Positions 10,759 through 23,702 of a stretch of DNA of 64,000 nucleotides are shown here, piece by piece. The notes under the pieces are model-generated. The model saw only the letters and a list, made by a program, of their open reading frames with translations. It was not told where the DNA came from and searched no databases. Both the position numbers and the translations under genes were made by a program. The number at the start of each line of letters is the position of its first letter. The first letter of the stretch is position 1. Source of the stretch: Azolla caroliniana (taxonomy: Eukaryota; Polypodiophyta); the NCBI GenBank assembly GCA_043228905.1, contig JBHGNT010000014.1:16740001-16804000 (forward strand), written 5' to 3'.

Positions 10759-13700
10759 CTCTTTTTTTCCAAAATGAAGCTACTTTTCCATTAGTTGGAA
10801 GGATTATTACAAAGAGACTATACAAGGAGGCTTATACACAAATTGGGGAATCTCCCTCCGATCAAGTTCAAGAAAATGAGACTACTTACATAGCCTTTCA
10901 AACTGACTACTTAAAGTAAGTAGATACCTAAAGCTAAAAGCGGTGCCCTTCAATGTCAGTCAATACGAACCGACTCCTGGGGCCTAAAACAAAGAGAGGG
11001 TGGCAGGTGAGTAGGAAATAGCCAACGTGGGGGCTGGTAGATCCACCTTGGGCCACTTCCTCCTTGCGTCACCATAGGCGTGTTCCGCCATTTCTGCCAA
11101 AAATGCAAATGGGCAATGACCACGTCATTGGAGTGACTTCAAACCTCGTCCAATTGCCTCGTAGGCAGCTGATAAGCATGAACCATATATCCATGATCAC
11201 TTCCTGTAGGGGCCATACCAAATCTTGGAAAACCTTTAGGCAACGTGCTTTCCATACATATCACAGGGTGAAGCCTACGATCAACATCCAAATTTCCAGG
11301 AACCTAGGGAATGCAGACAAGAAGCCTCTCTCAAAACGGATCTTGACGATTTTGCCTCTCGTGCATACATAACACCAATTATCCGCATTGAAGGCATTTG
11401 TCCACCATCATTCCATGCCACAACGCTCCATGATGTTGTTCCTTCCACTTCACATGCCGCAAGGAGGCGAGTCACTCTATCCCATACCTTTTGAGCTTGA
11501 GGGCAATCCTATAGACAGTGTCTCATAGTCTCAATAGGTGAAGAGCAAAGTGGGAAACCTATCGGGCCACCATGTTTACCTAGCCATTCGCCAACGAGAA
11601 CCACATTATGACCAATCTAACACCAAAAGAGCTTGATCTTTTCAGGCATGTGGAGACACTAGAGACCCTTCCATAAGGTAATGAGCACCTCATCAGGGAT
11701 GCGCAATGTTCGCTAGCCATTGCGAAGGGGGCCGTCTAGCTACATTTGTAAAGTCCGATCCAATTTAGTCTTGTATTTGAAGAAGTGGCGGAGTCTGCCA
11801 TCATGTTTCCACCTGAAATCCCTTGGGTCCCATTCTAGTTCGACGAGGGGACGACAACCGTATACCCATAACTTCCAATGGGGTTCCACCTTAGCAACAT
11901 CTGGTTCTATCTTCCAGATGCTACCAACCTATGCCACCACTCAAACTGGGTGCCAAGTGCCCCAAAAAATGTATCTCTTCCCGATCCGCTCACACCCTTT
12001 AGCAACTTAACCATTCCAGCCTCATCAAAGAGATTGAACCATACATCAACTCTCTCCTCCCCCATCGGAACCCTGTCAACTGCCTCAACTATCAATCTCT
12101 GCATTTTCATAGCTCCCTTAAGGGGAGGGGATGGGTCCTCCTGGGTTCCTCTTGGAGAAACCATGCGTCTCCAATCGTCTATAGAGTGGAGCCATGCTTG
12201 TGCTAGCTTTCCCTATGCTAGACCCTTAAGCTTCCCTAACATCATGTCATCACTTGTTCGCACCTAAGGATTCCAAAATAAAGGTTGTCTAGTCCACTCG
12301 ATTAGTGTCTCCAAGGTGTGCTTCACCAAATGTTGTCACACGTGACACCATGCCTGCAAGATGGAGTTCGTTACCCTATCCTCCAATTGGCAAGCCAAGT
12401 TGGGTGGGACTCCGCTCGTGCAACACTAGTTCAAGGAGTCAGGCCAAGGCCTACCATACTTGGGAGTCCCTTCTTGCAACATATTGCGATGTAGTACCTT
12501 CCAACACCCCTTACCTGGCAGGAGGCATCAAACCACCATTTTGGCCAGCAATGCTCGGGTCTACGCTAAGGGGTCTATGAGGCCAAGCCCCCCATTGGCC
12601 CACGATTGCGTTAACCAATGCCATGACACTCTGGCAACAACTATTGGGTTGTCCTTACCTAACCATATAAACCCCCTGATGGCAACCTTAATCGCGTGTA
12701 GACCTGCAAGGTCCATAATCCAACATGAGACCGAGTGCCACATGGTGGCAAGCATCACTTGGTTCGCAATAAGGACCCTACCATCAAAGGATAATTTAGA
12801 TCTACTCCATTGGTTCACCTTCCTACTTATTTTGGCTTGCACATAGGATAGTTGCGCTCCCTTGGGGATTTCCCTCCCCATCATAAATCCTAGGTACTTG
12901 AATGTCGTCCCATCAAGGACCCATGTAAAATTGGCATGGGGTTGCCATCGTGGTTGCTCTTGTTCATTGAACCATACACCTTGGGTTTTATCCCAATTGA
13001 CGTTGGCACCAGCGGCCTGACAAAAGTCCTCGACAAGATGTTCAGCCCGTTGCAAATTCTCCTCATCGCCCTGCAAGAAAAGGACCATATCGTCGGCATA
13101 TTCGGATAACAGAAGATCTTCGGTCGCATTGGGGATGGGCAATCCCCTCAATCCACTGCTTGGTGCTTGTAAGTAGGTAGAGAAAGCCTCGGTTACAAAT
13201 AGATAGAGATATGGGGCTAGGGGATAACCTTGCCTCACTGAGTGTTATAGGTGGAAGGAGGGGCCCCTAGCACCAGCTACCAACACGCTACGGGTCGCAA
13301 TCCGATAGAGTGTAGAAGTGCAATTCCTCCAATTTTGGGGTAGGCCCATATCGCTCATCACGTTTTCCAAGAAGGGCCATAGTACCCTTTCGTAGGCCTT
13401 CTCGAAGTCTAACATTAGAATAGTCGAGCTCGATATGGAGTGATCTGTGAATGCCATTACTTCCCAAAGAAGCAACACATTATCAAAGATACACCTACTC
13501 CTGATAACCCCTATTTGATTCTCATGTATGATGTTTGGTAAGAAGCTTGCTAACCGCCGAGCGAGGACTTTTGCGAGTATCTTGTATATTGTGTTAAGGA
13601 TCAATTGGATGCCACTGGTGCAACTCTAGGCTTCGCTCTGCCATTTTGGGGATGAGATAGATCATTCCCTCAGCCAGACTGGTCGGCATCGTTCCTGAGG

Positions 13701-13929
13701 TTCAGATCTCCCGAACCCCGGCTTCTAGTGACGGGATGACAATTTCCCAATGAATCTCAAAAAAATCTTGTGAGAGACCACCTTGCTGCCGATGGGTGGG
13801 TTAAGGTCTAGTCTCATCGGTTGGTGACCAGAGAAGGTAAGACCTACCAAGATAGCGAAGGAGCCCCCCAGCTCTTCGAGGGACGAGCTGATGTATATGC
13901 GGTTTAGTCATGCAAGGCTACCACCCTGA
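10759..13929 (-). mobile_element. 5'-truncated L1-type LINE with 17-bp target site duplication
   Basis: The element lies between two copies of TCTGAAAGGTTGACTCT (10742-10758 and 13930-13946). This is a perfect 17-bp direct repeat, as made by target-primed reverse transcription. A T run at about 10763 fits a short poly(A) tail of a minus-strand element. The inside encodes the ORF2 reverse transcriptase (12561-13604, extended upstream to about 13700) and the C-terminal zinc-binding region (about 11000-12200), all with stops and frameshifts. ORF1 and the endonuclease are missing, so it was truncated at its 5' end on insertion. Confidence 0.85.
12561..13604 (-). pseudogene. LINE reverse transcriptase (ORF2) remnant
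   Basis: Two same-frame blocks are separated by one stop near 13242-13244. The first has LNTIYKILAKVLARRL, a QIGVIRSRCIFDN block and LMLDFEKAYERV. The second has VRQGYPLAPYLY followed by the catalytic SEYADDMVLF and KYLGFMMG. These are the ordered RT motifs of plant L1 elements. Upstream sequence (about 13610-13700) still reads SLAEGMIYLIPK in another frame. The stop and frameshift make it inactive. Confidence 0.9.
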
Positions 13930-13946
13930 TCTGAAAGGTTGACTCT
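13930..13946. repeat. Target site duplication, right copy (LINE 10.76-13.93 kb)
   Basis: TCTGAAAGGTTGACTCT, identical to 10742-10758. Confidence 0.85.
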
Positions 13947-15349
13947 TACTCTCTATCTACCAAGATTCTCTTTAATGATCACCCCACCCCCTTAAAATTC
14001 TTGTATGTCATCTTGAGGTTACCTGACATATGTTCATCACAATCCCATTGGAGTTTAGCACAAGAACTACAAGACATCCCTTTGGTAGTTATTTAACATA
14101 GATGACCAAGTTCCGATGGTTTTAACACTAATGAATGGAAAAGTGCTTGTCATCACACTCCAAACAATATTGACAGTTATTGACTAACATAATTTGCACT
14201 CATCAAAAGAGGGTTGGAACCTCTTCACATTGACTCATCCTATTTCTAGAGACATTATCTAGTAGTTCCATAAGAATATAACATGAGTTTTCACTTCAAT
14301 GCCCAAACAAATGACAAACTTCATGCTAGTAAATATGTTTAAATTCCAACCTATCCTAGTAATAGCCATCATACCTTACATCCTTTCTTCATAGTAATAC
14401 CATCTTAACCATAAACATTGGAAAACACTTTGATTCTTCACATCACTCTAAGCAAAAGCTCCCTTGTTTTTGAAGCAATAGCTTGGATACCATATGATTG
14501 CACATAATTGGAAGGTTGTGTTTGCAAAAGGATTGACAACATACTTACAAAAATAACAATATAGTTTACAAAGATTCCGGTGTGAGGTATACTCCTAATA
14601 ACCTAACCTAGACTACTCAATGATTATTGTTAGATTCTTGTGCTTTAAACTTCTTGTGTAATACCTCTTCCATTATGATATGAAACACACATCATGTAGG
14701 TCAATCAACTCCACCTACCCCTAATGCTAGACTCGAATATTATAGATACTTTGTTTTACAAGCATGCACTTTAACAATTACATGACAACCCTTCATTGCT
14801 AGCGCTATTTGGTTGTACAATATGTATTAACAACCAAGGGACATTGTGGACAATGGACAAACATCCCAACCATAGCCACAATGCAAAAATTCTACAATAT
14901 TAAGGCCAACTTCTAAGGATAATGCACCAATTGCAAAAGACAATGTGTCCAATACCAACCAACCTCATCCTCTTGGGATGACCTTGAGCCTAGTAACTTT
15001 GTTATCATGCCACAAACGAGTGTTGAGTCTTCTTTCATAAGTCATTGGTCACAGTACATGTAACATACATTCCCTTCAAAATCTATTTATGACCTTTTCA
15101 ATGAATTTATACCAAGATTTTACACCTCGATGTATTACGAAGCTACAATTTGTTTCAAATGGTTTCCAGAACTATAACTAATGTAAAAGTATTGTTGATT
15201 CAAAAAGAATATTGTTAGTTGAAACATCTTCACAAATATTCTCTTCAATTGGAATGTCTACATTGGTTTCACTCAATTTTCTATTAGGTGACTAGCATGG
15301 AAAATCAAATATATATCACATCTAACAGAAGGCCCAACTCATGAGCATA
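13947..15349. other. No gene recognised
   Basis: AT-rich, with no domain seen. It may contain older, unrecognisable parts of the Gypsy remnant that follows. Confidence 0.4.
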
Positions 15350-16300
15350 AACTTAGAAAATATGGCAAAAGTCTTTAGAGACTTCTTTGGTTAGTATGCG
15401 TTGTTATAAATTGTTCTTATACTTTATCCTTAGCCAAATCAAGCATTTCTTGTATGTCATATAGGAATGCACTAACTTGACTATTTTCAACTTTCTCTTA
15501 CCCCACTACCATTTCCAGGGTCAAAATAAATATATGACATCCAAATATTTCCTACTATTAAAGGAAAACTCTTATTGTGAGGTACCTTTTCAAATGAAAC
15601 ATACGTTCAGAGCTTCTCTTCCATTGTTTTTATTGAATCTTTTAGTTCATCTATCCAAATCAAGTCTTGACATACTTCTCCACTTTTTTAGGAGTTAAGT
15701 GAAGACATCACATAAACATGTTCAATGAACTCCTCATCACAATCAATGACAATATGTACTAGTAAACCGTAAAACTTTAAATCTTATCAACAAACAATAA
15801 TTGATCTAATTCATGTCTTTTAACTATCGTTTTTATTTCAATGAACTTTATCCTCTTGTAAATTGGTCAATTAGGGTTATTGCCCAAATGATATCATCCC
15901 ACGTTGAGTATAGGGCAAAGCAACAATGAATTCCATAGAAATATTTTCTCACTTGGCATTAGAGATTTCTTAAGGCATGATATGCAAACTTTATGAAGTC
16001 CTTTCTCTACAGTATTTACTAGGCATTGATTATACTTCCTTACGTGTCTCTATGTCAACTATCATCTTATGCCAATGGAAATAATATTTCGCTAAGGTGA
16101 ATGTTGTTAGAAAGTTATATGCTCAATTTTTGAAGGTTGATGATATTCAAATAACATCTTTCATCGAATACCAAAAACTTATACACACCATTCCCATTTT
16201 AAGACAATAATCCATTATGAATGGAGTACATTCATCATGTCACTAGCCTCATATATGACACTTAAGTTTCCCAACTAAAATCCTTGTATATTAGTTTAAA
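15350..16300 (-). pseudogene. Gypsy integrase remnant, minus strand, very decayed
   Basis: Read on the minus strand, about 16040-16110 gives KYYFHWHKMIVDIET, and after a shift of frame N-Q-C-L-V-N, resembling the end of an H2C2 zinc finger. About 15880-15960 gives MEFIVALPYTQRG, and about 15735-15790 gives GLLVHIVIDCDE, which resemble the integrase core motifs DFI-LP and G-P--I-SDRD. About 15400-15440 gives QEMLDLAKDKV, as follows the core in Gypsy elements. Many stops and frameshifts are present. It differs in motifs from the 2.7-4.8 kb copy, so it is probably another Gypsy family. Confidence 0.6.
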
Positions 16301-16670
16301 TCGTGCACATTTTGAACCACATTTGAAGTCTTGAAAAGGCAACTATCAAAGCAACATAGCTTTTTAAACGATAGAAAGGTAGAAAGAATATACTATCATC
16401 TTTAGATGTCAAATATTAAACATTTTCAAGTCGTATGTGTGGAGTTGTTATGTAACTTTAATGCTCTCACAATTCTACTAATTAACAAGTTCGTAGCCGA
16501 GAATAAGATAGAATGGAAGAAAAGAATAAGATAATAAGAGAGAAATAATAGAACATATAGTTGTATTTTTAAGAAGAACAAGAATAAGTTGAAGATTGAA
16601 GTGCAGATCACACATGTGTTGACAAGAACTAGGCGCCACCAATAGACCACAACATATGATTGAATGAAAC
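16301..16670. other. No gene recognised
   Basis: AT-rich sequence between the Gypsy remnant and the LINE target site duplication; nothing recognised. Confidence 0.35.
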
Positions 16671-16684
16671 ATAAAGTTCTATAT
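16671..16684. repeat. Target site duplication, left copy (LINE 16.7-18.3 kb)
   Basis: ATAAAGTTCTATAT, repeated at 18320-18333; it merges into an (AT)n run, so the exact end is uncertain. Confidence 0.7.
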
Positions 16685-18319
16685 ATATATATATATATAT
16701 ATATATTTCCAAAAAAAACTCCTTCCATTAGTTATAAAATTTTACAAATGAGACGATTATGTACAAATCCCTAAAGGGACGCGATAGTTCCATCTAATGT
16801 GGAAGCCCACTGACTCAAGAAAGGGAGAGGACGACCATTGTTGGATGAAGGCTATGCGTTGTCTTTCAACTCCCTCGGAGCAACCTTTAAGGCCATCATA
16901 TTGGCTCTTCAGAGTGGCTACAATTTCACTCCATATCTCTTGCAGTAACCTTGTTGGATGGGTGGTTTGGTTGGAGAAGACTCGCCTACATCGTTGTTTC
17001 CATACAATCCAAAGGGTTATTGGGCTGACCAATTCCAACACCTCTTGAGATTTGTCATTAAGAGGAATATAGTGGACATTGCCGCTGGAGAAGAAAAGAA
17101 CCTCTTGTGCTTTTATCACCAAAGTCATACCCTCCTCCTGATGCTTGTATCGGCCAATTGCAGCCTGCCATGATAGCCAACATATATTTCCACACTTGAT
17201 TGAACCTTGCACTTGGCATAATTGCAACAAGCGGCCAACCCACCGCCATATTCTATGGGACGTTGGGCAGTCCCACAGAGCGTGTCGTATGGATTCTACT
17301 ACATGTGGGCACTCTACACAATTAGGAAAGCTAAGGATCCCACGTTGCCATGCTCCCACCAGTAGGGACTTATGTATTAACAGCCATTGGAAAGTGGTAA
17401 TTCGCCTCGCGTGTTGTTGCTTCCAGATTGTTTGCCAAAACTTGGTGATTATTGCGGAGGGAACTTGAAATGTGTGCCAGACCTTCGCAGCAGCCGGTTC
17501 TCGGGCGGCTTGAGCAGCTAGAATGTGGCAACCCAATCTAGTTGTGAATTGGAAGAAAGGGATGGGTTTGCTTCCTTGCCCCGCATAGGGATCACGCCAT
17601 GTTCATTGCAAAGGGTCCCAACTGACCTTACGTAGCCATGTGTTTTCATGAGTACATATATGCCAATCGGGTTGTACTTTGATCGGATTAGGATCTACAA
17701 TCCATTTATGACCAGTGTACGCAAGTACTCGAATGGCGTTATACTGTGTGGGTGTCTCAGTGTCTCGCAATTCATGGTCTTCGAGCCTGTTTGGTGATCC
17801 CCTACCTCTCGGGATCAGAGAGCCCTCCTCCTCGTGGCCTATCCATTTCTCCATTGTCGTCCTTTGAGTAGCAGATTCCCTAATCAGTAGCGTGTTAATG
17901 ATTTCCGATCTCATAGTCCATCCGCCCCTGATTCCATGGAGTATGTTCGCTTGATCTTGTAGTGGCATTGACATAAACCGTCGCCAACATTCTATACTTT
18001 TTCCTGGACCTTCTGCAATGTATCCCCATGACAACCCCTTACGTGATCCCAGTAGTTGATTAGATTCATCCTTGAGACATGGGTTCCATAGGATACGTTG
18101 ACTGAGCCAGGCAGGTTCGGATCTCGGTTGATCACACTGGAGCCCTCGACGAATGTCACACCATGCCTTCCACATGGATGCACTGAATCTGTCCTCCAAA
18201 TGGCAGGAAAAACTAGGTTTGAGATCCATGTTTAGAATCCATCCCATTTGGGGGGCCCAATTGACCCCTTTTCGTGGCCTAAAGTAAGCGAAACGTAACC
18301 TTAGTAGCATTTTCCAACA
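16685..18319 (-). mobile_element. 5'-truncated LINE with 14-bp target site duplication
   Basis: The element is flanked by ATAAAGTTCTATAT at 16671-16684 and 18320-18333. It covers only the 3' part of ORF2 (frames at 16757-17536 and 17603-18310, minus strand), with FQWLLIHKSLLVGAW, CVECPHVVESIRHALWDC and a Cys/His pattern of the zf-RVT region. An (AT)n stretch at 16681-16704 stands at its 3' end, overlapping the duplication. It is about 90 percent similar by eye to 23.70-25.26 kb, so both derive from one fairly young family. Confidence 0.85.
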
Positions 18320-18333
18320 ATAAAGTTCTATAT
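18320..18333. repeat. Target site duplication, right copy (LINE 16.7-18.3 kb)
   Basis: ATAAAGTTCTATAT, matching 16671-16684. Confidence 0.7.
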
Positions 18334-18599
18334 TTATTAAAGCAGTAACCGATAATCGTTACATTAGATTAGATTAATTTAACCCAATACACCACACAAC
18401 ACATAGTACTCAAATTTTATTTTTAAAGTGTTTTTATTTATTTATATATTTTTAATTTACACCCTTGATATCTACCCTTATTTTGAGAATTTGTGAGTAT
18501 AGGGTCTTACATCCATTAAGGGCTAAGAACATGTTGCCAATTAGCAGGCATGCTTTAGCTTATATAACATGATTAGTTCAGTAGATATTCCATGCTTAT

Positions 18600-18700
18600 T
18601 TTTAGTATATTTAACGCTTATTCTAATGGTATATACAGTTTGTCAAAGAGAAAAGGTTTCGGGTTCAAAACTCTTGCTTTGTGCTTACAAAAAATATTAC
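18600..18700 (+). repeat. Possible SINE-like piece with box-B-like motif
   Basis: A TTCTAATGGTATATAC segment is followed by CGGGTTCAAAACTC, which resembles box B of a polymerase III promoter. Box A is poor. Low confidence. Confidence 0.25.
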
Positions 18701-19039
18701 ATTTTAAAAAGGGAAAATTTCTCACTTTGGAGGTGGTCTCACATCGTATTCCATTGGCAACATGACAACGTTGAGCTAGAATGGTTCGTCAATGACTAGA
18801 GCATTTGTTCACCACCTTACAACCATGCATGATCACCTCATGCAAACAATAGTATAGATAAACAAATGGCATGTTTAGCATTCATACAAGCATGCCACTT
18901 GTTGATCATGCATTAACTTGTGTGAGGTGGCAACATCTCTTAATATTATATACATAGCTTATATTATCTATGAAAAGGTGTAATCAATATTATATATCTC
19001 TATTCCTAAAATATATTATTAAATAAATATATACTTTCA

Positions 19040-20770
19040 GTATCTTGTATAGATTTCCACGAGTTGTAATGCATCAACTAGGACTTCACACTCCATATGG
19101 ACATTCTAAATATACAATTATGCCTCTTAGTTTCACTGATGCACAAAATCGTTTAAAACATATGGCCAATGATATTTTTCGAGACTTCTTGGATGAATTC
19201 ACCATCATTTATGTACATGTCATCCTGATCTTATCCAAGATTCAATAGGTCCAGCATGATGTGCATGTTCACCAAGTTCTATGATTATTATGAGAATATG
19301 GTGTCCATGCCAAACTTAATCACAATCAAGTAGAATTCCTAGGTTACTTAGTCTCACCAAAATGCATCTCTATGGATCCAACAAAGATACAAATAATCCT
19401 AGACAAGCAAACACTTTGCTCCATGTATAATGTCTTATGCTTCTTGGTGTTTGCAAATGTTTACTATAAATTCATTAAGAATTACTCAAAAATTGTTAAA
19501 CCATTATTGTTTCCATTTGCAGTGATTTCATTGCACATGAATTTGCACATGACATCTTGAATCATATTATTCCAGATTGTGCATCTTGTTCAAGACCAAA
19601 TAGTTCAACATCTTTAGATGTTCAAGTCTGGTTGGTATGGCGATCTACTTTTCGTATGTGTTCGTGATGGTTATTCTTAATTCCAAGTCTTACACCACTA
19701 CCATGACATGAGAATTCCTAGAGATTTTTTAGTTTGTAAGAATTTAGGGTTCGTTTCTTAAAGATATTGGTAGTTGCAACTTTGTAACTTTGTTTAGGAC
19801 TACATTTGTATTTGTGATGCATTTTGTCGATCGAAGAGTCCTTGACATCAACCATATGGATTAGTATTACCCTTACTAGTTTCTAACAATTTGTGGAAGT
19901 TTGTCGCTTTGGATTTCATTACTAATCATCTAATTTCGAAAGGTTTTGATGTCATTCTGACTATGTGGATCGATTCACTAAGATGGCATATTTCTCCAAT
20001 ATTTTCTTCAATATAAAAAAGAGTAACACTAGTCAAGAGAGCATACCTAGTTATATGTTAAGCATTTAGGCATCATGATCCTCTAGGTGACATCATTAGT
20101 GATTTGAGGCCCATAATTCATCTCTAAATTTTTGAGACACTTGAACTGCTCTAGATTTCTTGCAAACTCTCTTTGAGTTCTCATCAAGAGACTAAATTAT
20201 GATGAAACCAAATGTACCAATCAAACAATGATGTAATTAACTACCAATGCACGATTGGGTTGAATTTTATACTTTGTGGAGTTTTCTTACAATTCTTCTA
20301 CACAATATACTTCCCTTCTTTGCCAACATGGGATGTTATCCCCATTGGATGATCTTGAACATCTAAAGATGTTGAAAAATCCCACCATTGAAAATCATCT
20401 ACTTCGCCTCCAAGAGGTTCACATTGATCTTTCTCACCATTTACGTGATACTCAAGCCACACATAAGACATTTGTAGATTATTATAGTCTTGATGTATCA
20501 CTAGAAGAACCTAAGGTTCGAGTTGAGGATTGTGTTTGGCTCTTACGTAGTAACATAAAGACCATCTGATCGTGCAACAAGTTGGATTATCGATGTCTTG
20601 GTTCATATATTATAATTAACCTAACCAATGAAGTTGTGTTTCTCCCAATCTCCCTCCTCATGATTACATGTATCTTCATCAAGTATTCCATGTATCACCT
20701 TTGAAACCTTATGTATCAAGCCCCATTCCAATTCAAACTATCGACGCTATAGCCAAGAACATAATAAGGT
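19040..20770 (+). pseudogene. Ty3/Gypsy pol remnant, same family as the 2.7-4.8 kb copy
   Basis: About 19045-19250 encodes an RT piece with HMANDIFRDFLDEFTIIYVH, where the catalytic YLDD has decayed to YVHV. RT/RNase H connection residues follow (about 19370-19520), then an H2C2-like stretch near 19800, an integrase core start LDFITN near 19910, and a late integrase segment at 20276-20569 with YNSSTQ and VWLLRSNIKT. The order and many residues match the first Gypsy copy and show what that copy has lost. Stops, frameshifts and deletions occur throughout. Confidence 0.8.
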
Positions 20771-23613
20771 AAGAAGAGAAAAATAAATAAATAATATAAT
20801 TGTATTAACAAGAAGAAACAATTACAAGATTACTAAAGATTGGCATTGAACCGAAATGGTTCATCAATGACTAGAGTACCTGGCATATAATATGGATGGA
20901 TACATGCATGCTTACCATTAGGCCTTTGATAGCCACACTTAGATTATAATCTATTGGTTACATCTTGGATATATACAATGGAGTTCATGGATTGAACTTC
21001 TATTACCTTTTTGTGATGACTTGATAACTATAGTATTTTATATAAATAATTATGGTATTTTTTTTATTTTATTTTTTCCAAAACAAAAAACTATTTCCAT
21101 TACTTAAGGCAATGTACATAGGATAATATACAACTCATATCTTATAGGCCACCTTGCATGTCAAAAGAAAACAATATGTGTAGAGGAAACAACAAAAACA
21201 ACTCCAAAACACCAAATCATTCGATGAGCATAACATTACCCGAACGCATACTCTCCATGTGAGCCTCATACAACCCGAATTCAGCATAGACGTCCGCCTC
21301 TCACTTCTCATGGCAGCACCCATCTAGATGTTAGGTACACTCGGAGGGAACAGCCACCGTGGTATTTTGTATTTTGTATAGACGTTCATGAAACTAGTGA
21401 ATTTTACAATTGGGAGTGCACATTGTGATTGCAAGATAAATTTAGGTAAGATAAGTCCAAATTAACAATGTGGATTTGAAGCCAAACTCGAGCAAATCGA
21501 ACATGGGAGTATTTTAGTAAAATGGGATACTCACACTCATGATGCCTAATCAATGAGGCTCTTCACGTCTATCCTAACATCGCACTCACATCAATGAGTG
21601 TGTAAGTTAAATCTTATGAAAGTGAAAATGCAAAGAAATGAGCTCCAAGAGAGAGAGGAAGTGAAAAGATATACTAGGAAAATTTTGTACTTAGAATTGG
21701 ACCTTGTATGTTATCTCATGGATACACTTTTGAATTGACAAGTGGTTAAAGATTTAGTCATGACTCATGAGTCATGAACTTTTTTCCGAAAAGAAACTAC
21801 AACAATTCCACGACAGAGCCCCCTTTCTTATTGGTTGAAATATAATCATCTTGGAATATTCCAAATGCTTAAGAGGCCCAAGATTGAGTTCAAATTTTTC
21901 CTAATGGTTAGCAATTTTGGCCATCAACAAAGCATTACTTTTGGAATCTTGTTGTATGTATAATTATTGGACACCTTTTTACATCAAGTAAATGTCGGAG
22001 GGTTAATCTAGACCTTTTAAGCATTTGGAATATTCTCAACCGATTCTACTAAATCATTAGGAAAGAAACTTCCATTGGGAAACTTTTGGAATTCCTTTAT
22101 AGAAAAAATGTCATAAATCTCACAACTGAACTTCAAGTTAATGTATTCTTGGTGCATCGGATTCCCCTTACTATGAACTTTTGAATGATAGTAAATTGGA
22201 ATGTGATAGGGTTTTGACATCATAAACTTAAACCTTTAGCCATACAAAAGTATATTGATAACAAGACCCAACTTTGAGTCAAAATGATGTATAATGTAAA
22301 GTATTTCAAAATCAAAATTTTGCATAAGCTGATAATAGTTGAATGGATGGATGGTTTAAGACACAATTGGCAATGGGCAGCATCGTGTCTACGTCTCTTG
22401 CTTTAATGGCATTGTATTTGCACTACTATATCATTGGCATGTCAATCCTAGTTAACAACACATCATTGAGTTTGACTATTATATGTTCAAACTAGGCCCC
22501 TTTGACATAGTCGATGTTGCTTTATGATATGTTTGATCTAGTCAATAGGAACGTTACTTCACAATACATTTGAAACCCCACCTAAATCCTCCACTGTAAG
22601 GAAAATGCCACCCTAGAGGAAAGGTCAAGCTATCAAATGACAAAAGAAAAAAAGGTAAGGCCAACTCATTTATTTATTTTTTATAAGAAGGAATACATGT
22701 ACATGAGGTCAATTAAGTTCTCTTAAACTAGCTAAGAAGATACATCAAAACTTCAAGAATATGTCATCTTTGCATATGTATCTTTATTTATGAAAATTAT
22801 CGTTTCCCTATATCTACAATTGTATTGTAGGATACCACAAAGACGATTAATTGATGAGAGAAATTCACTGATACGTCAACCCCAACACACATATGTGGTC
22901 AACATCCTAGAGGTATAGCTAGTGTTGTACATAGAAATAACTAATACATCAAATGTTGTGTGTACACGTTGTCAACATTCTAGAGTTATGCCTAAAGTAA
23001 TTAGGAAAATGTGAATCCTACACTTGTGACCGAGTTGTGATTCCAATTAGAATCCATGCAACAATTCCTCATTGAGTTCTAGCTCTCATAAATGTTGATT
23101 TTTCAGAAGTCTGTGAACCCACTACCCCTCTAAGTCCATCTATTACCCTTTAAGGGAAATAAAAAGGAACGTGAGAAACAAGTCTTGAATTATGGTTTGC
23201 AAAAAGAGAACATACCCTTGATTTAATAGAATTTGGCGAAAATAAAAAAGATTAGCCAAAGTCAAAACATGCTACAAAGAAAAGCATATGTCTAGCAAAT
23301 GGGATACTTTAAAAAATCACAAACTTGGGATGAATTCTAATGTGTCTTTTAATCATATTTCATGGATGTCAACGTAAGTGAGAATTTGAAAAACTGCTCA
23401 AAGTAGACATGGCCAAATAAACTTTGGATAAAGTTACCTCCACAATTTTAATGAAGTTAATTCATAAAACAAACTAGGTTTCATGTTTTTAGAGTTAATC
23501 GAAGCCAAGAGCTCTATACGAGGCTTGGCTCTTGTACATATAATACCTCTTGTATTTCTTCCTAACTAATGGGTATCAATTTTTTTTGGGAAAAAAAAAT
23601 AATGGCCCTTGAA
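20771..23613. other. No gene recognised (about 2.8 kb)
   Basis: AT-rich intergenic sequence with only short frames. No domain, RNA gene or clear element edge was seen. Confidence 0.4.
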
Positions 23614-23629
23614 GACCCCACAAATGTTT
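23614..23629. repeat. Target site duplication, left copy (LINE 23.6-30.1 kb)
   Basis: GACCCCACAAATGTTT, identical to 30135-30150. Confidence 0.88.
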
Positions 23630-23702
23630 TTTTATTTTTTATTTTTTATTTTTCCAAAAACAAACTCCTTCCATTAGTTATAAAATTTTACAAATGAAAC
23701 TA